This document shows positions 25,384 to 35,100 of a stretch of 64,000 nucleotides of DNA, piece after piece (the stretch's first letter is position 1; the number at the start of each line of letters is the position of its first letter). Origin of the DNA: Argonema galeatum A003/A1 (GTDB taxonomy: Bacteria; Cyanobacteriota; Cyanobacteriia; Cyanobacteriales; Aerosakkonemataceae); NCBI RefSeq assembly GCF_023333595.1, contig NZ_JAIQZM010000028.1:1-64000 (forward strand), written 5' to 3'. Below the pieces are notes generated by a model. The model was not told the origin of the DNA and made no database searches. It was given only the letters and a program-made list of their open reading frames with translations. The translations under genes were made by a program, and so were the position numbers.

Positions 25384-26397
25384 ATGAATGTACTCTTGAC
25401 TTGTGCGGGACGCCGCAACTATCTGTTGAACTTTTTCCAAGAAGCACTAGGAAATAGCGGAAAAGTATTTGCTGGTGATGCTACTATGGAAGCGCCGACG
25501 TTACAAGAAGCTGATGAAAGTTTTTTGTTACCGCCAATTAATCACAGCGAATACTTCGAGAAGCTGCTGGATATTTGTCAGCAAAATCAAGTACGCTTGC
25601 TGATACCACTGAATGATTTAGAATTGCCTTACTTAGCAAAACAACGCGATCGCTTTCTAGCCATAGGCACGATTCCAGTTGTTTCTTCTCCAGAAGTTGT
25701 CGATATTTGTTTCGATAAGTTTGCCACATTTCAATTTTTAGAAAGTATTGGTATTTCTGCACCGAAAACTTATCTTTCTCTCAGCGAAGCAAGAGCAGCA
25801 ATTGAAAAAAGAGAACTGACTTTTCCGGTAGTAGTAAAGCCTCGCTGGGGAAGTGCATCAATTGGAATTGAATATCCCCAAGATGAGGAAGAATTGGAAT
25901 TAGCTTATCGCTTTGTCAAAAAATCGATTATGAGATCGTTCTTAGCAGAAGTAAGCTCATCCGATGCCGACAGATGTATCTTAATTCAAGAGCGATTAAT
26001 CGGACAAGAACACGGTCTTGATATTATCAATAACTTAGAGGGTGCATACATCAACACTTTTGTCAAGCGCAAGCTGACCATGAGAGCCGGAGAAACCGAT
26101 CGGGCTATCACAGTTGAAAGTGAAGAACTGAAAAAACTCGGTGAAAAAATAGGTCAAAAATTGGGTCATATCGGCAACCTAGACTGCGATGTAATTGTGG
26201 GTGAAAAAGGTTTGTGCGTGCTAGAATTGAACCCGCGTTTTGGTGGGGGCTATCCATTTTCTCAAATGGCAGGGGCAAATATTCCCGCAGCCTTAATTGC
26301 TTGGGCTAATGGAGAAGAACCCGATCCTAGTTGGCTAAGAGTGCAAGCAAATATAGCTTCTTCCAAATGCGATCGCCTGGTGATTGTTCGCCAATAA
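25384..26397 (+). CDS. ATP-grasp ligase (CarB/PylC-like)
   Basis: 337 residues. The N-terminus is a pre-ATP-grasp Rossmann-like domain (L-L-T-C-A-G-R-R). The ATP-grasp core follows, with F-P-V-V-V-K-P-R-W-G-S-A-S near residue 150, Q-E-R-L-I-G-Q-E-H-G, and the metal-binding E-L-N-P-R-F-G-G-G-Y near 280. Such enzymes activate a carboxylate as acyl-phosphate and join it to an amine or thiol. It starts 11 bp after the decarboxylase stop, and the next gene's frame overlaps its end. Joining an amino acid or decarboxylated product to the amino sugar is a reasonable but unproven role. Confidence 0.85.
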   Translation: MNVLLTCAGRRNYLLNFFQEALGNSGKVFAGDATMEAPTLQEADESFLLPPINHSEYFEKLLDICQQNQVRLLIPLNDLELPYLAKQRDRFLAIGTIPVVSSPEVVDICFDKFATFQFLESIGISAPKTYLSLSEARAAIEKRELTFPVVVKPRWGSASIGIEYPQDEEELELAYRFVKKSIMRSFLAEVSSSDADRCILIQERLIGQEHGLDIINNLEGAYINTFVKRKLTMRAGETDRAITVESEELKKLGEKIGQKLGHIGNLDCDVIVGEKGLCVLELNPRFGGGYPFSQMAGANIPAALIAWANGEEPDPSWLRVQANIASSKCDRLVIVRQ

Positions 26398-26422
26398 AGC
26401 CCACATCCTAGATAAAATTAAT

Positions 26423-27553
26423 ATGACCAAACAAATTCTCCTCTCTACTCCCCACATGGGCGAACTGGAACAAAAGTTCGTCAAAGAAGCTTTTGACACC
26501 AACTGGATCGCTCCTGTTGGCCCCCATGTGGACGCTTTCGAGCAAGAATTCTGTCAAGCAGTCGGTGCTAAACACGCTGCTGCTGTCAGTTCCGGTACGG
26601 CTGCGCTCCATTTGGCTTTAGAATTAACAGGTATCCAGCGTGGAGATGAAGTTTTTTGCTCCAGCCTGACTTTTATCGCCAGCGCTAGTCCGATTACCTA
26701 TTTAGGCGCAAAACCTGTTTTTATCGATAGCGATCGCACTACCTGGAACATGAATCCCGACTTATTACGGGAAACACTAGAAAAACGCGCCAAAATTGGC
26801 AAATTACCCAAAGCAGTTCTTATTGTACATCTTTACGGTCAAAGTGCTGATATCGATCCAATTTTAGCCGCTTGTTCCGAATACGAAGTTCCCTTAGTAG
26901 AAGACGCCGCCGAATCATTGGGAGCAACCTACAAAGGTAAATCCCCCGGTATATTTGGGAAAGTAGGCATTTTCTCATTTAATGGGAATAAAATTATCAC
27001 CACTTCCGGCGGCGGAATGTTAGTTTCTGATGATGAAAATATCGTCAAAAGAGCGCGTTTTCTTGCTACCCAAGCACGCGATAATGCACCCCATTATCAA
27101 CATTCTGTAGTTGGCTATAATTATCGTCTCAGCAATGTTTTGGCTGGAATTGGTCGCGGTCAATTGCGTGTTTTAGAAGATAGAGTAAACGCGAGAAGAC
27201 ACAATTTTGAAACTTACCAACAAGCGATCGGAAAATTGCCCGGTATAGAATTTATGCCGGAAGCAAGCTTTGGACGCGCTACCCGGTGGCTAACTTGTTT
27301 GACCATCGATCCGGCTGCTTTTGGTGCAGATCGAGAACAAGTGCGTTTAGAACTTGGCAAACAGCTAATAGAAGCGCGTCCAGTTTGGAAACCTTTGCAT
27401 TTACAACCTGTATTTGCTGAGTGCGAATCGATTGGCGGTGCAATTTCTGAAGAGTTATTCGATCGGGGTTTGTGTTTGCCTTCTGGATCTAATTTGATGC
27501 CAGAAGAATTACAACGAGTCATTGATGCGATCGATCGAATTCATCGTCGCTAG
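26423..27553 (+). CDS. DegT/DnrJ/EryC1/StrS-family sugar aminotransferase (PglE-like)
   Basis: About 376 residues from the ATG at 26423, the position where the family N-terminus begins (L-L-S-T-P-H-M-G). PLP motifs: S-S-G-T-A-A-L-H-L-A, D-A-A-E-S-L-G-A and the Schiff-base lysine in F-N-G-N-K-I-I-T-T-S-G-G-G. The enzyme class transfers an amino group to a 4-keto (or 3-keto) nucleotide sugar. With the FlaA1-type dehydratase at 9480 it can complete the PglF-PglE pathway to UDP-4-amino-4,6-dideoxy-GlcNAc. Last gene of the cluster. Confidence 0.92.
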   Translation: MTKQILLSTPHMGELEQKFVKEAFDTNWIAPVGPHVDAFEQEFCQAVGAKHAAAVSSGTAALHLALELTGIQRGDEVFCSSLTFIASASPITYLGAKPVFIDSDRTTWNMNPDLLRETLEKRAKIGKLPKAVLIVHLYGQSADIDPILAACSEYEVPLVEDAAESLGATYKGKSPGIFGKVGIFSFNGNKIITTSGGGMLVSDDENIVKRARFLATQARDNAPHYQHSVVGYNYRLSNVLAGIGRGQLRVLEDRVNARRHNFETYQQAIGKLPGIEFMPEASFGRATRWLTCLTIDPAAFGADREQVRLELGKQLIEARPVWKPLHLQPVFAECESIGGAISEELFDRGLCLPSGSNLMPEELQRVIDAIDRIHRR

Positions 27554-27572
27554 AACGCCTGTCAATCAAACG

Positions 27573-27689
27573 CCCTCACCCTGAAGGGTGGGGCTACACA
27601 TACCAAGCCCACCTTCGTGGGCTTCCGTTCTTTCTGATAGCCTGCGAAGGCAGGCTTTGTTTGTATAGCCCCACCCTTCAGGGTGAGGG
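27573..27689. repeat. 117-bp nested inverted repeat
   Basis: Perfect 24-bp arms (CCCTCACCCTGAAGGGTGGG... at 27573-27596 and its complement at 27666-27689) enclose two smaller hairpins, AAGCCCAC/GTGGGCTT and GCCTGC/GCAGGC. Each outer arm is itself partly palindromic. It lies between the convergent cluster end and alr and may serve as a bidirectional terminator, although T runs are absent. An AGAAACCGGGTTTCT repeat follows at 27713-27727. Confidence 0.85.
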
Positions 27690-27734
27690 TATTTTGGCGA
27701 AGGTATTGTTCAAGAAACCGGGTTTCTTTCTTCC

Positions 27735-28979
27735 CTACGCGATCGAACTTACCGCCACACGGGGTAGTCGGTGCTTGAAGCTACAGAGAATTTCCCAAGA
27801 GATCGTTCCCAAAGTTGCCGCCCAGTCATCGGCTAGAATTTGGATGTCACCGTCTTTCCCCAGCAGCGTTACCACTTCGCCAACCTGCAAATCGGGGAAT
27901 TCACTCACATCCAGCATCAGCTGATCCATCGTAATTGTTCCCACTTGCCGAATCGGCTGACCTCGAAGCGCCACCTTCATTTTGTTAGAAAGGTTGCGGG
28001 GAACGCCATCAGCATAGCCGATCCCAACAACGGCGAGGCGCATTTCGCGATCGGCTACAAATTGATGACTGTAGCTGACACCCGTACCAGGTGCAATAGT
28101 TTTTACTTGCGTAACACGCGCTTTCACTTGCATAACTGGCTTTAATTCGATCGGGGTAAGACCCAGATCTGTTCCACAGCTGGCAAAGTGCAAATGTTCG
28201 GCTGGGTAAAGACCGTAGATAGCCAAACCAGCCCGCACCATATCATAGTGCAAAGTTCGATCGCTGAGGGTGGCAGCTGAGTTTGCCAAATGCAATCGCG
28301 GCGATGGCAGTCCCAGAGATTTTATTTCGGCTAAAGCATCCTCAAACCGCTGTTGCTGCTCCTTCATAGTAGTGCGATCGGGACTGTCAGCCGTTGCCAA
28401 GTGCGAATAGATACTGGCAATTTCCAGATTCGGCAATCGACTTACCAGCCCAACAAACTCGGTTGATTGCTGCCAAGCTGTACCCAAACGGGACATTCCC
28501 GTATCCAACTTGATATGTACCGGCAGTGTCAGATTAGATGAAGTTAAAGTTTCTGAAAAAGCCAAAGCTTGCTGAGGCGTGCAAATCGTGGGCTGCAATT
28601 TCCAGTATGCTTGAGCCCGAATTTGCTCTGGCGTATGCGTAGCCCCCAGGATCAAAATTGGGGCTTCAATTCCAGCCTGTCGCAGTTCGATTCCTTCTGG
28701 AATTGTCGCCACGCCCAGCCAACTCGCTCCGTGTTGCAACACAGTCTGGGCAACGGTTACAGCACCGTGTCCGTAAGCATCAGCTTTCACCACCGCCATC
28801 AATGCCGTCTGGGGCGCTAAGATGCCTTCGATCTGTCGCACATTATGGGCTAAAGCTGCTAAATCGATTTCCACCCAAGCGCGTTGGCAAAGCCCACCAG
28901 ATGCCTCGCACCGCATCTGGGAAAAATTCGCGTTTCCATCCAGGGAGACTCCTATCCGGGGTTGGGCTGTATCGACCAT
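27735..28979 (-). CDS. alr: Alanine racemase
   Basis: 414 residues with both alanine racemase domains. The PLP lysine K65 lies in A-V-V-K-A-D-A-Y-G-H-G, followed by H-I-K-L-D-T-G-M-S-R-L-G, R-A-G-L-A-I-Y-G-L-Y and the second catalytic residue, the tyrosine of G-V-S-Y-S-H. The enzyme makes D-alanine for peptidoglycan in the cytoplasm. The N-terminus is about 30 residues longer than usual; an in-frame ATG at residue 22 may be the true start. Convergent to the polysaccharide cluster and divergent from the cyclase gene. Confidence 0.95.
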   Translation of the reverse strand: MVDTAQPRIGVSLDGNANFSQMRCEASGGLCQRAWVEIDLAALAHNVRQIEGILAPQTALMAVVKADAYGHGAVTVAQTVLQHGASWLGVATIPEGIELRQAGIEAPILILGATHTPEQIRAQAYWKLQPTICTPQQALAFSETLTSSNLTLPVHIKLDTGMSRLGTAWQQSTEFVGLVSRLPNLEIASIYSHLATADSPDRTTMKEQQQRFEDALAEIKSLGLPSPRLHLANSAATLSDRTLHYDMVRAGLAIYGLYPAEHLHFASCGTDLGLTPIELKPVMQVKARVTQVKTIAPGTGVSYSHQFVADREMRLAVVGIGYADGVPRNLSNKMKVALRGQPIRQVGTITMDQLMLDVSEFPDLQVGEVVTLLGKDGDIQILADDWAATLGTISWEILCSFKHRLPRVAVSSIA

Positions 28980-29030
28980 GCCGATTCACTCCTCTACTCA
29001 CACAACACAAAAATTAAAGTTCTTCTACTA

Positions 29031-29083
29031 GGTACGTAGTTGCGCTTTAGCGCTCTTTGAGCGCTAAAGCGCAACTACGTACC
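29031..29083. repeat. 53-bp perfect hairpin between alr and the cyclase gene
   Basis: 24-bp arms (GGTACGTAGTTGCGCTTTAG... and complement) are separated by 5 nt. The arm core ACGTAGTTGCGCTT recurs in an imperfect hairpin at 53213-53248. It lies in a divergent promoter region. Confidence 0.88.
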
Positions 29084-29239
29084 GATTATCCATGCCAACC
29101 TAACTTAATTAGATTAAGCAGGTAGTTTATCGATCGATCGGGATTAGCACAAGGGGAAAAGTCAAAAGTCAAAAGAAAAAAGAAAATAGGGACTGAGAAC
29201 TAGACAAGAATATTTTCAATCCCCTATTCCCAATGCCCA

Positions 29240-31945
29240 ATGCCCAATGCCCCATTCTTCATTTTCTTGGTAGCACTTGCGATCGGCGTCCTGGTATTTA
29301 TTTGGGTGCGAAGAACGCTCACCCATCCCGCTTCACTAACGCCAGAACAATTGCAGCAGGCAGTTGAACAGGCAATTGGCAACGAGATCGGCAATCTCAA
29401 AGCTACTCAAGCAAAACTCCAGGAATCCGAGCAAAAGTTCCGCACCTTATACGAATCAACCATCGATGCCGTCATGCTGCTCGATGAGAGAGCGTATTTC
29501 TTCGATGGCAATCGGGCCACTTTGGAAATGTTTGGCTGCACCACTAAAGAACAATTCTGCGGTAAGCGCCCCGACGAATTTTCCCCAGCATTTCAACCAA
29601 GTGGCGAGAGTTCAGCCCAATTAGCAGCACAAAACATCGCGACAGCTTTTCGAGAAGGAAGTTGTCGCTTTGAATGGCTGCACCACCGCTTGGACCGATC
29701 GGAGTTTGCCGCCGAAGTGTGGCTAACGGCAGTGGACTGGAAATGGAGTTCTGAGTTGTCAGTTTTGAGTTCTGAATTAGAAACTGCAACTCATTCATCT
29801 CGGATAGTTTTGCAAGCAGTAGTGCGCGATATCACCGATCGCAAGCGGGCTGAAGAAACCCTGCAAGCTAGTTCTAGACGCCTCCGCAGACAAAGCCTTG
29901 CCTTGTTGGATTTGGCCAGTCGCACTCAGATCGTCAGTGGAGATCTGAGTGCAGCAATTAAAGACATCACTGTTGTTGCTACCGACACTCTGGAAGTAGA
30001 GCGGGCTAGTATTTGGTTATACAACGAGGAGCGATCGGCCCTTATTTGCCTCAACCTGTATCAACAGAGTGCAGGCAGCCATACGTCAGGTCTGGAACTT
30101 CGGGCAGTTGACTTTCCTGGTTATTTCCAAGCTTTGCAAGCAGAACGGATTATAGCCGCGCACGATGCCCAGACCGACCCCAGAACCTCCGAATTTTCGG
30201 CGACTTATTTAACTCCCTTGGGCATTACCTCTATGCTAGATGCACCGATTCGCGTTGGCGGTCGAATGGTGGGTGTCATCTGTCACGAGCATATTGGCTC
30301 TGCGCGTCAGTGGGCGTTAGAGGAGGAACAATTCGCCAGCTCCCTGGCGGATTTCGTGGCCCTGGCAATGGAAGCGGCTTCTCGCATCAAAGCGCAAGCA
30401 GCACTGCAAAAGGCTAATGAAGAGCTAGAAATCAGAGTCGAGGAGCGTACTGCTGTTTTAAAAGAGACTAATAAGCAATTGATGGTGGAGATTCTGGAAA
30501 GGAAGCGATCGTCCGATGCTTTGCGCCTCTCAGAGGAAAAATTCTCCAAAGCTTTTCGTTCCTCTCCTGACATCATTAGCATCAGCACTGTTGAAGGTGG
30601 GCACTTTGTGGAAGTCAACGAGACTTTCTTAAGTCTGCTAGGGTTCGATCGCGAAGAAGTCATCGGTCGTACTGCCTCAGATCTGAATATCTGGGTTAAT
30701 CAAGAAGACCGTGCCAGAATAGTGGAAATGTTGCAGTCCGCCCAGTCCCAGCTGTGGGAACGAGGGTCACTTCGCAATCAAGAGTTCGAGTTTCGCAAAA
30801 AATCAGGCGAAATCTTAGTGGGATTGTTATCGGCTGAAATCATTGATTTGGAAAATCAGCCCTGCTTGCTAGTTGTAACTACTGACATCACCTACCGCGT
30901 CCGAATGGAAGAAGCACTGCGGCAAACAGAAGAGAAATATCGCACCATTTTTGAGAATGCTGTCGAAGGCATTTTCCAAACTTTACCCCAGGGAAAATAT
31001 ATCAGCGCTAACCCGGCGCTAGCAAGGTTATACGGCTACTCCTCGCCAGAAGATCTGATGACAAATCTGACAAACATCGAACAGCAGCTTTACGTTGACC
31101 CCAATCGCAGAGCAGAGTTTATTGCACTTATGCAACAGCATAACGCCGTGTCGGGGTTTGAGTCTCAGGTATATCGCCGGGATGGCAGCACCATCTGGGT
31201 TTCAGAAAATGCACGCGCCGTTCGCGATGCGGAAGGCGAGCTCCTCTATTACGAAGGCATTGTTGAAGATATCACGGCTCGCAAGTTGGCACAAGAAGCT
31301 CTGCGCTATCAACAGGAACAAACTGAGCGCCTGCTGCTGAATATTTTGCCTCATGCGATCGCTCAACGCCTGAGACTCGAAGAAACCACCATTGCTGACA
31401 GCTTTGATGAAAGTACCGTTTTGTTTGGCGACATCGTTGGCTTTACAGAGCTTTCTGCTTCCATCAAGCCTGTAGAACTGGTAGAGTTGCTCAACGAGAT
31501 TTTCTCAACTTTTGACGCCCTGACCGATCGACATGGATTGGAAAAAATTAAGACGATCGGCGATGCCTATATGGTAGTCGGAGGACTGCCCACACCCAGA
31601 ACTGACCACGCCGAAGCAGTAGCGGAAATGGCCCTCGATATGCAAATGGAAATTAACCGATTCAACTCCGAAACCAACCAAAACCTCCAGCTGCGCGTAG
31701 GCATAAATACAGGCCCTGTAGTTGCCGGTGTGATTGGCATCAAAAAATTCAGCTACGATTTGTGGGGCGACACCGTGAATACAGCCAGTCGCATGGAATC
31801 CCACGGCATTCCAGGCTACATTCAAGTCACAGCCTCAACTTATCAGCTATTGCGAGATAAATATCTGTTGGAGGAACGAGGTCGTATCCCCATAAAAGGC
31901 AAAGGCGAAATGACTACTTATTTTCTTATGGGTAGAAGGGTGTAG
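29240..31945 (+). CDS. PAS/GAF sensor adenylate cyclase (class III)
   Basis: 901 residues. The order is: one N-terminal membrane helix (about 5-24), a PAS domain (about 55-190), a GAF domain (about 215-385), a short coiled coil, two PAS domains (about 440-560 and 565-685), and a class III cyclase domain (about 700-895). The cyclase keeps both metal aspartates (F-G-D-I-V-G-F-T and T-I-G-D-A-Y-M), the adenine-selecting lysine (E-K-I-K) and W-G-D-T-V-N-T-A-S-R, so cAMP synthesis is expected. Three ATGs lie in the repeated spacer just upstream in different frames; only 29240 is in frame. No clear ribosome binding site. Followed by a paralogous cyclase. Confidence 0.9.
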   Translation: MPNAPFFIFLVALAIGVLVFIWVRRTLTHPASLTPEQLQQAVEQAIGNEIGNLKATQAKLQESEQKFRTLYESTIDAVMLLDERAYFFDGNRATLEMFGCTTKEQFCGKRPDEFSPAFQPSGESSAQLAAQNIATAFREGSCRFEWLHHRLDRSEFAAEVWLTAVDWKWSSELSVLSSELETATHSSRIVLQAVVRDITDRKRAEETLQASSRRLRRQSLALLDLASRTQIVSGDLSAAIKDITVVATDTLEVERASIWLYNEERSALICLNLYQQSAGSHTSGLELRAVDFPGYFQALQAERIIAAHDAQTDPRTSEFSATYLTPLGITSMLDAPIRVGGRMVGVICHEHIGSARQWALEEEQFASSLADFVALAMEAASRIKAQAALQKANEELEIRVEERTAVLKETNKQLMVEILERKRSSDALRLSEEKFSKAFRSSPDIISISTVEGGHFVEVNETFLSLLGFDREEVIGRTASDLNIWVNQEDRARIVEMLQSAQSQLWERGSLRNQEFEFRKKSGEILVGLLSAEIIDLENQPCLLVVTTDITYRVRMEEALRQTEEKYRTIFENAVEGIFQTLPQGKYISANPALARLYGYSSPEDLMTNLTNIEQQLYVDPNRRAEFIALMQQHNAVSGFESQVYRRDGSTIWVSENARAVRDAEGELLYYEGIVEDITARKLAQEALRYQQEQTERLLLNILPHAIAQRLRLEETTIADSFDESTVLFGDIVGFTELSASIKPVELVELLNEIFSTFDALTDRHGLEKIKTIGDAYMVVGGLPTPRTDHAEAVAEMALDMQMEINRFNSETNQNLQLRVGINTGPVVAGVIGIKKFSYDLWGDTVNTASRMESHGIPGYIQVTASTYQLLRDKYLLEERGRIPIKGKGEMTTYFLMGRRV

Positions 31946-32136
31946 GGTGTAGGTGCGATCTGTAGGGTCAAGCGAAAAAAATTACCATTTAGATCGCAGG
32001 TTAGTATTATAAATAGAGTTAGATATGGGTGCAGTCATAAATTTCAAATTTTAGATTTAAGATTTCAAATTGAAGTATTTTAAATTTGCCATCTTAAATT
32101 TGAAATCTTCCCTTTTCCCATTCCCCCTTGAGAATT

Positions 32137-35100
32137 ATGATCGGAAAACGTGGTCGATTAGCTAAACGTCTAGCGTTACTATTTATTATAATTGCCATCT
32201 TACCTTTACTGGCAGGTGCTATTTTATCTGTTTACAGCGGATTTCAATTTGTCAATCAAGAAATTGCCACTCGCCAAGAAAGTATACTTTCCTTGGGAAA
32301 TACTTATATTTCTAGCTATGTTGATAATGTTTTCGCAAACTTGAAATTGACTGGAGAAATTGCCAGTAAAGATCCGAAAGCTTCTCCTGAAGCCTTACAA
32401 GCAATGTGTATAAATTCTCCTGGTTTGTACCATGAACTAGCAGTTACAGATAGTCAGGGTAAAGAATTATCTCATTTGATTGATTGTGTACCAATTTCCC
32501 TTAAAAAATTAACAAACCGTTCTGAATCGGAGTCTTTGTTTCGGGCGAAACAAGGTGAGGTGTTTATAGGTAACGTCTCGTTTGTTGCGGAGCGGCATTT
32601 AGTCACAATATCACGAACAGTCAAGGGAGAAACAAACTACAATTTTGTGGTAATAGCAGTAGTAAATTTTGATAATTTGTGGCACCAACTAAGTTTGCTT
32701 GAACCGGGCGAAGGTAGCTATTTCTATATTGTCGATCGACGTGGTAATTTGATTGGATACAAAGATTTAAAAATAGTCAAAGAAAGCATTAATTTGGCAT
32801 CTTTACCCACTGTTAATCCTCTGATTAATAAAAGGCAGGGAGCTATAGCCCAAAGATATGTCGGTTTGTTAGGTGCAGAAGTTATCGGTACATCAACGCT
32901 AGTTAAAAATACCAATTGGGGTATAGTTTTAGAACAGCCTGTAGCGCAGGCATTGGCTGCCCCTAATAGATCGATCTATAATTTTACTTGGTTAATCGTA
33001 GCAGTTATTTGTGTAGCGATCGCTGGTGCTTTTATGTTAGCTCAATACATTGTGCGTCCGATTAACTTATTAGCTCAGGGTGCAGAAGCGATCGCTCAAG
33101 GCGATCTATCTTACCAGATCGAAATAGCTGACAAAAACGAAATCGGCATACTCGCCCGCACCTTTAATCAAATGACAAGGCAGTTAAAAATATCCCGCGA
33201 AACATTAGAAGAATACAACCACACCTTATCGCAAAGAGTTGAGCATCGGACACAAGAACTCATCAAATCACAACAAAGACTCTCTCTCCTTTTTCAGCAG
33301 ACACCTTTAGCAGTAATTGAATGGAATATTAATTTTGAAGTTATTGAATGGAACCCGGCAGCTGAAGCTATTTTTGGATATAGCAAAAATGAAGCGATGG
33401 GTCGTCATGGTGTGGGATTGATTGTACCTGAAAGCGCCAGAGATAATGTCAACCAAGTCTGGAATGAGACTTCGACAAGAAAAAGTGTAACTCGCAACAC
33501 CAACGAGAACCTTACTAAAGATGGCAGAATTATTATTTGCGAGTGGTATAATACACCTCTAATTGACAGCGACGGAAATGCGATCGGCATCGCTTCAATG
33601 GCCCTGGACATCACCACTCGCAAACAAGCTGAAACAGATTTAGCGCGGTTTGCGGCAATTTTGGAAGCAACGACAGACTTTGTTGGCATCTATAACTTGC
33701 ACACAGAGTTTATCTACCTCAATAAAGCAGGTCGTCGGATGCTGGGGATGAGTGCAGATGAAGATATTTCCAAAATTAAGATCCCTAATTGCCACCCAGA
33801 GTGGGCATATAAAATCATTTCCCAGGAGGGAATACCATCTGCCATGCTTTATGGCGTCTGGAGTGGAGAAACAGCCCTAATAACGCGGGATGGGCGGGAG
33901 ATTTCTGTTTCTCAAGTTATTCTTGTGATGCGGCGCGACAGCGGAGAGATTGACTATTTTGCTACGATTATCCGGGATATAAGCGATCGCAAACAGGTAG
34001 AAGAAGAACTGCGAACAAGCAAAGAGTATTTGCGGCTGATTATAGATAACATTCCTCAACAAGTTTTCTGGAAAGACACCAACTTAGTTTTCCAAGGTTG
34101 CAACAAAAACTGGGCTCAATCTGCCCAACTTGAAAGTCCAGAAGCGGTAGTAGGTAAGACAGACTACGACTTGATTGCTAACCGGGAAGTAGCAGAATTA
34201 TTCCGCACCCAAGACCGCCGAATCATGGAAACAAATAAGCCAGAATTACACATAATTGCCGCCAAACAAAAGCCATCGCAGGATGGACAAACCATTTGGC
34301 TTGATATTTGTAAAATTCCGATGCAGGACTCAACTGGAAAAGTGATCGGTCTTGTCGGCGTACTTGAAGATATTACCGATCGCAAACAGACAGAGGCAAT
34401 ATTGCAACGTCAGGCAGCAGTAATTGAAGCCGCACTCGACGGTATTGCTATCTTTAATTCATCAGGTGAATTCATTTACACCAACAAGGCGTATGCTCAG
34501 ATATACTCTTATGAAACACCGGCGGAATTAATTGGTAAAACCTGGAAAATTTTGTACTCCCAAGATGATGTTAAAATAGCCGACCAACGTTACAAACAAG
34601 AAATTCTGCCTGCACTTCTGAAAGAACGGCAGTGGCGAGGAGAGGAAACGATAATCATACGTAATGGTAGCACCACTTCACTAGAAGTATTGCACTATTT
34701 ACTTGAGAGTGGCGAACAAGTTTGCATAGTGCGGGATATCACCGATCGCAAACAAGCAGAGTCGGCACTGCGGGAGAGAGAAGAACAATATCACAGCATC
34801 TTTGAAGCCAGCAACGATGGTTTGATTATCAATAATTTTGATGGTTTTGTTGTTGAGGCTAATACCGCTACTTGCCGGATGTATGGACATGAGTACGAAG
34901 ATTTTATCGGTCTGCACGCAACGGAATTTATCCACCCAGACGAGCGTCAACGCGCCGCTGAAGATCTCCAAAATCTTTTTCAAAATAGCGGTCATTTCAA
35001 AACCCAAGGAATTCACCTGCGTAAAGACGGCACTGCATTTCCCATAGAAGTAAACGCCATAAGTTTTATATACAAAGGTCAGCCTCACATGATGTCTGTA

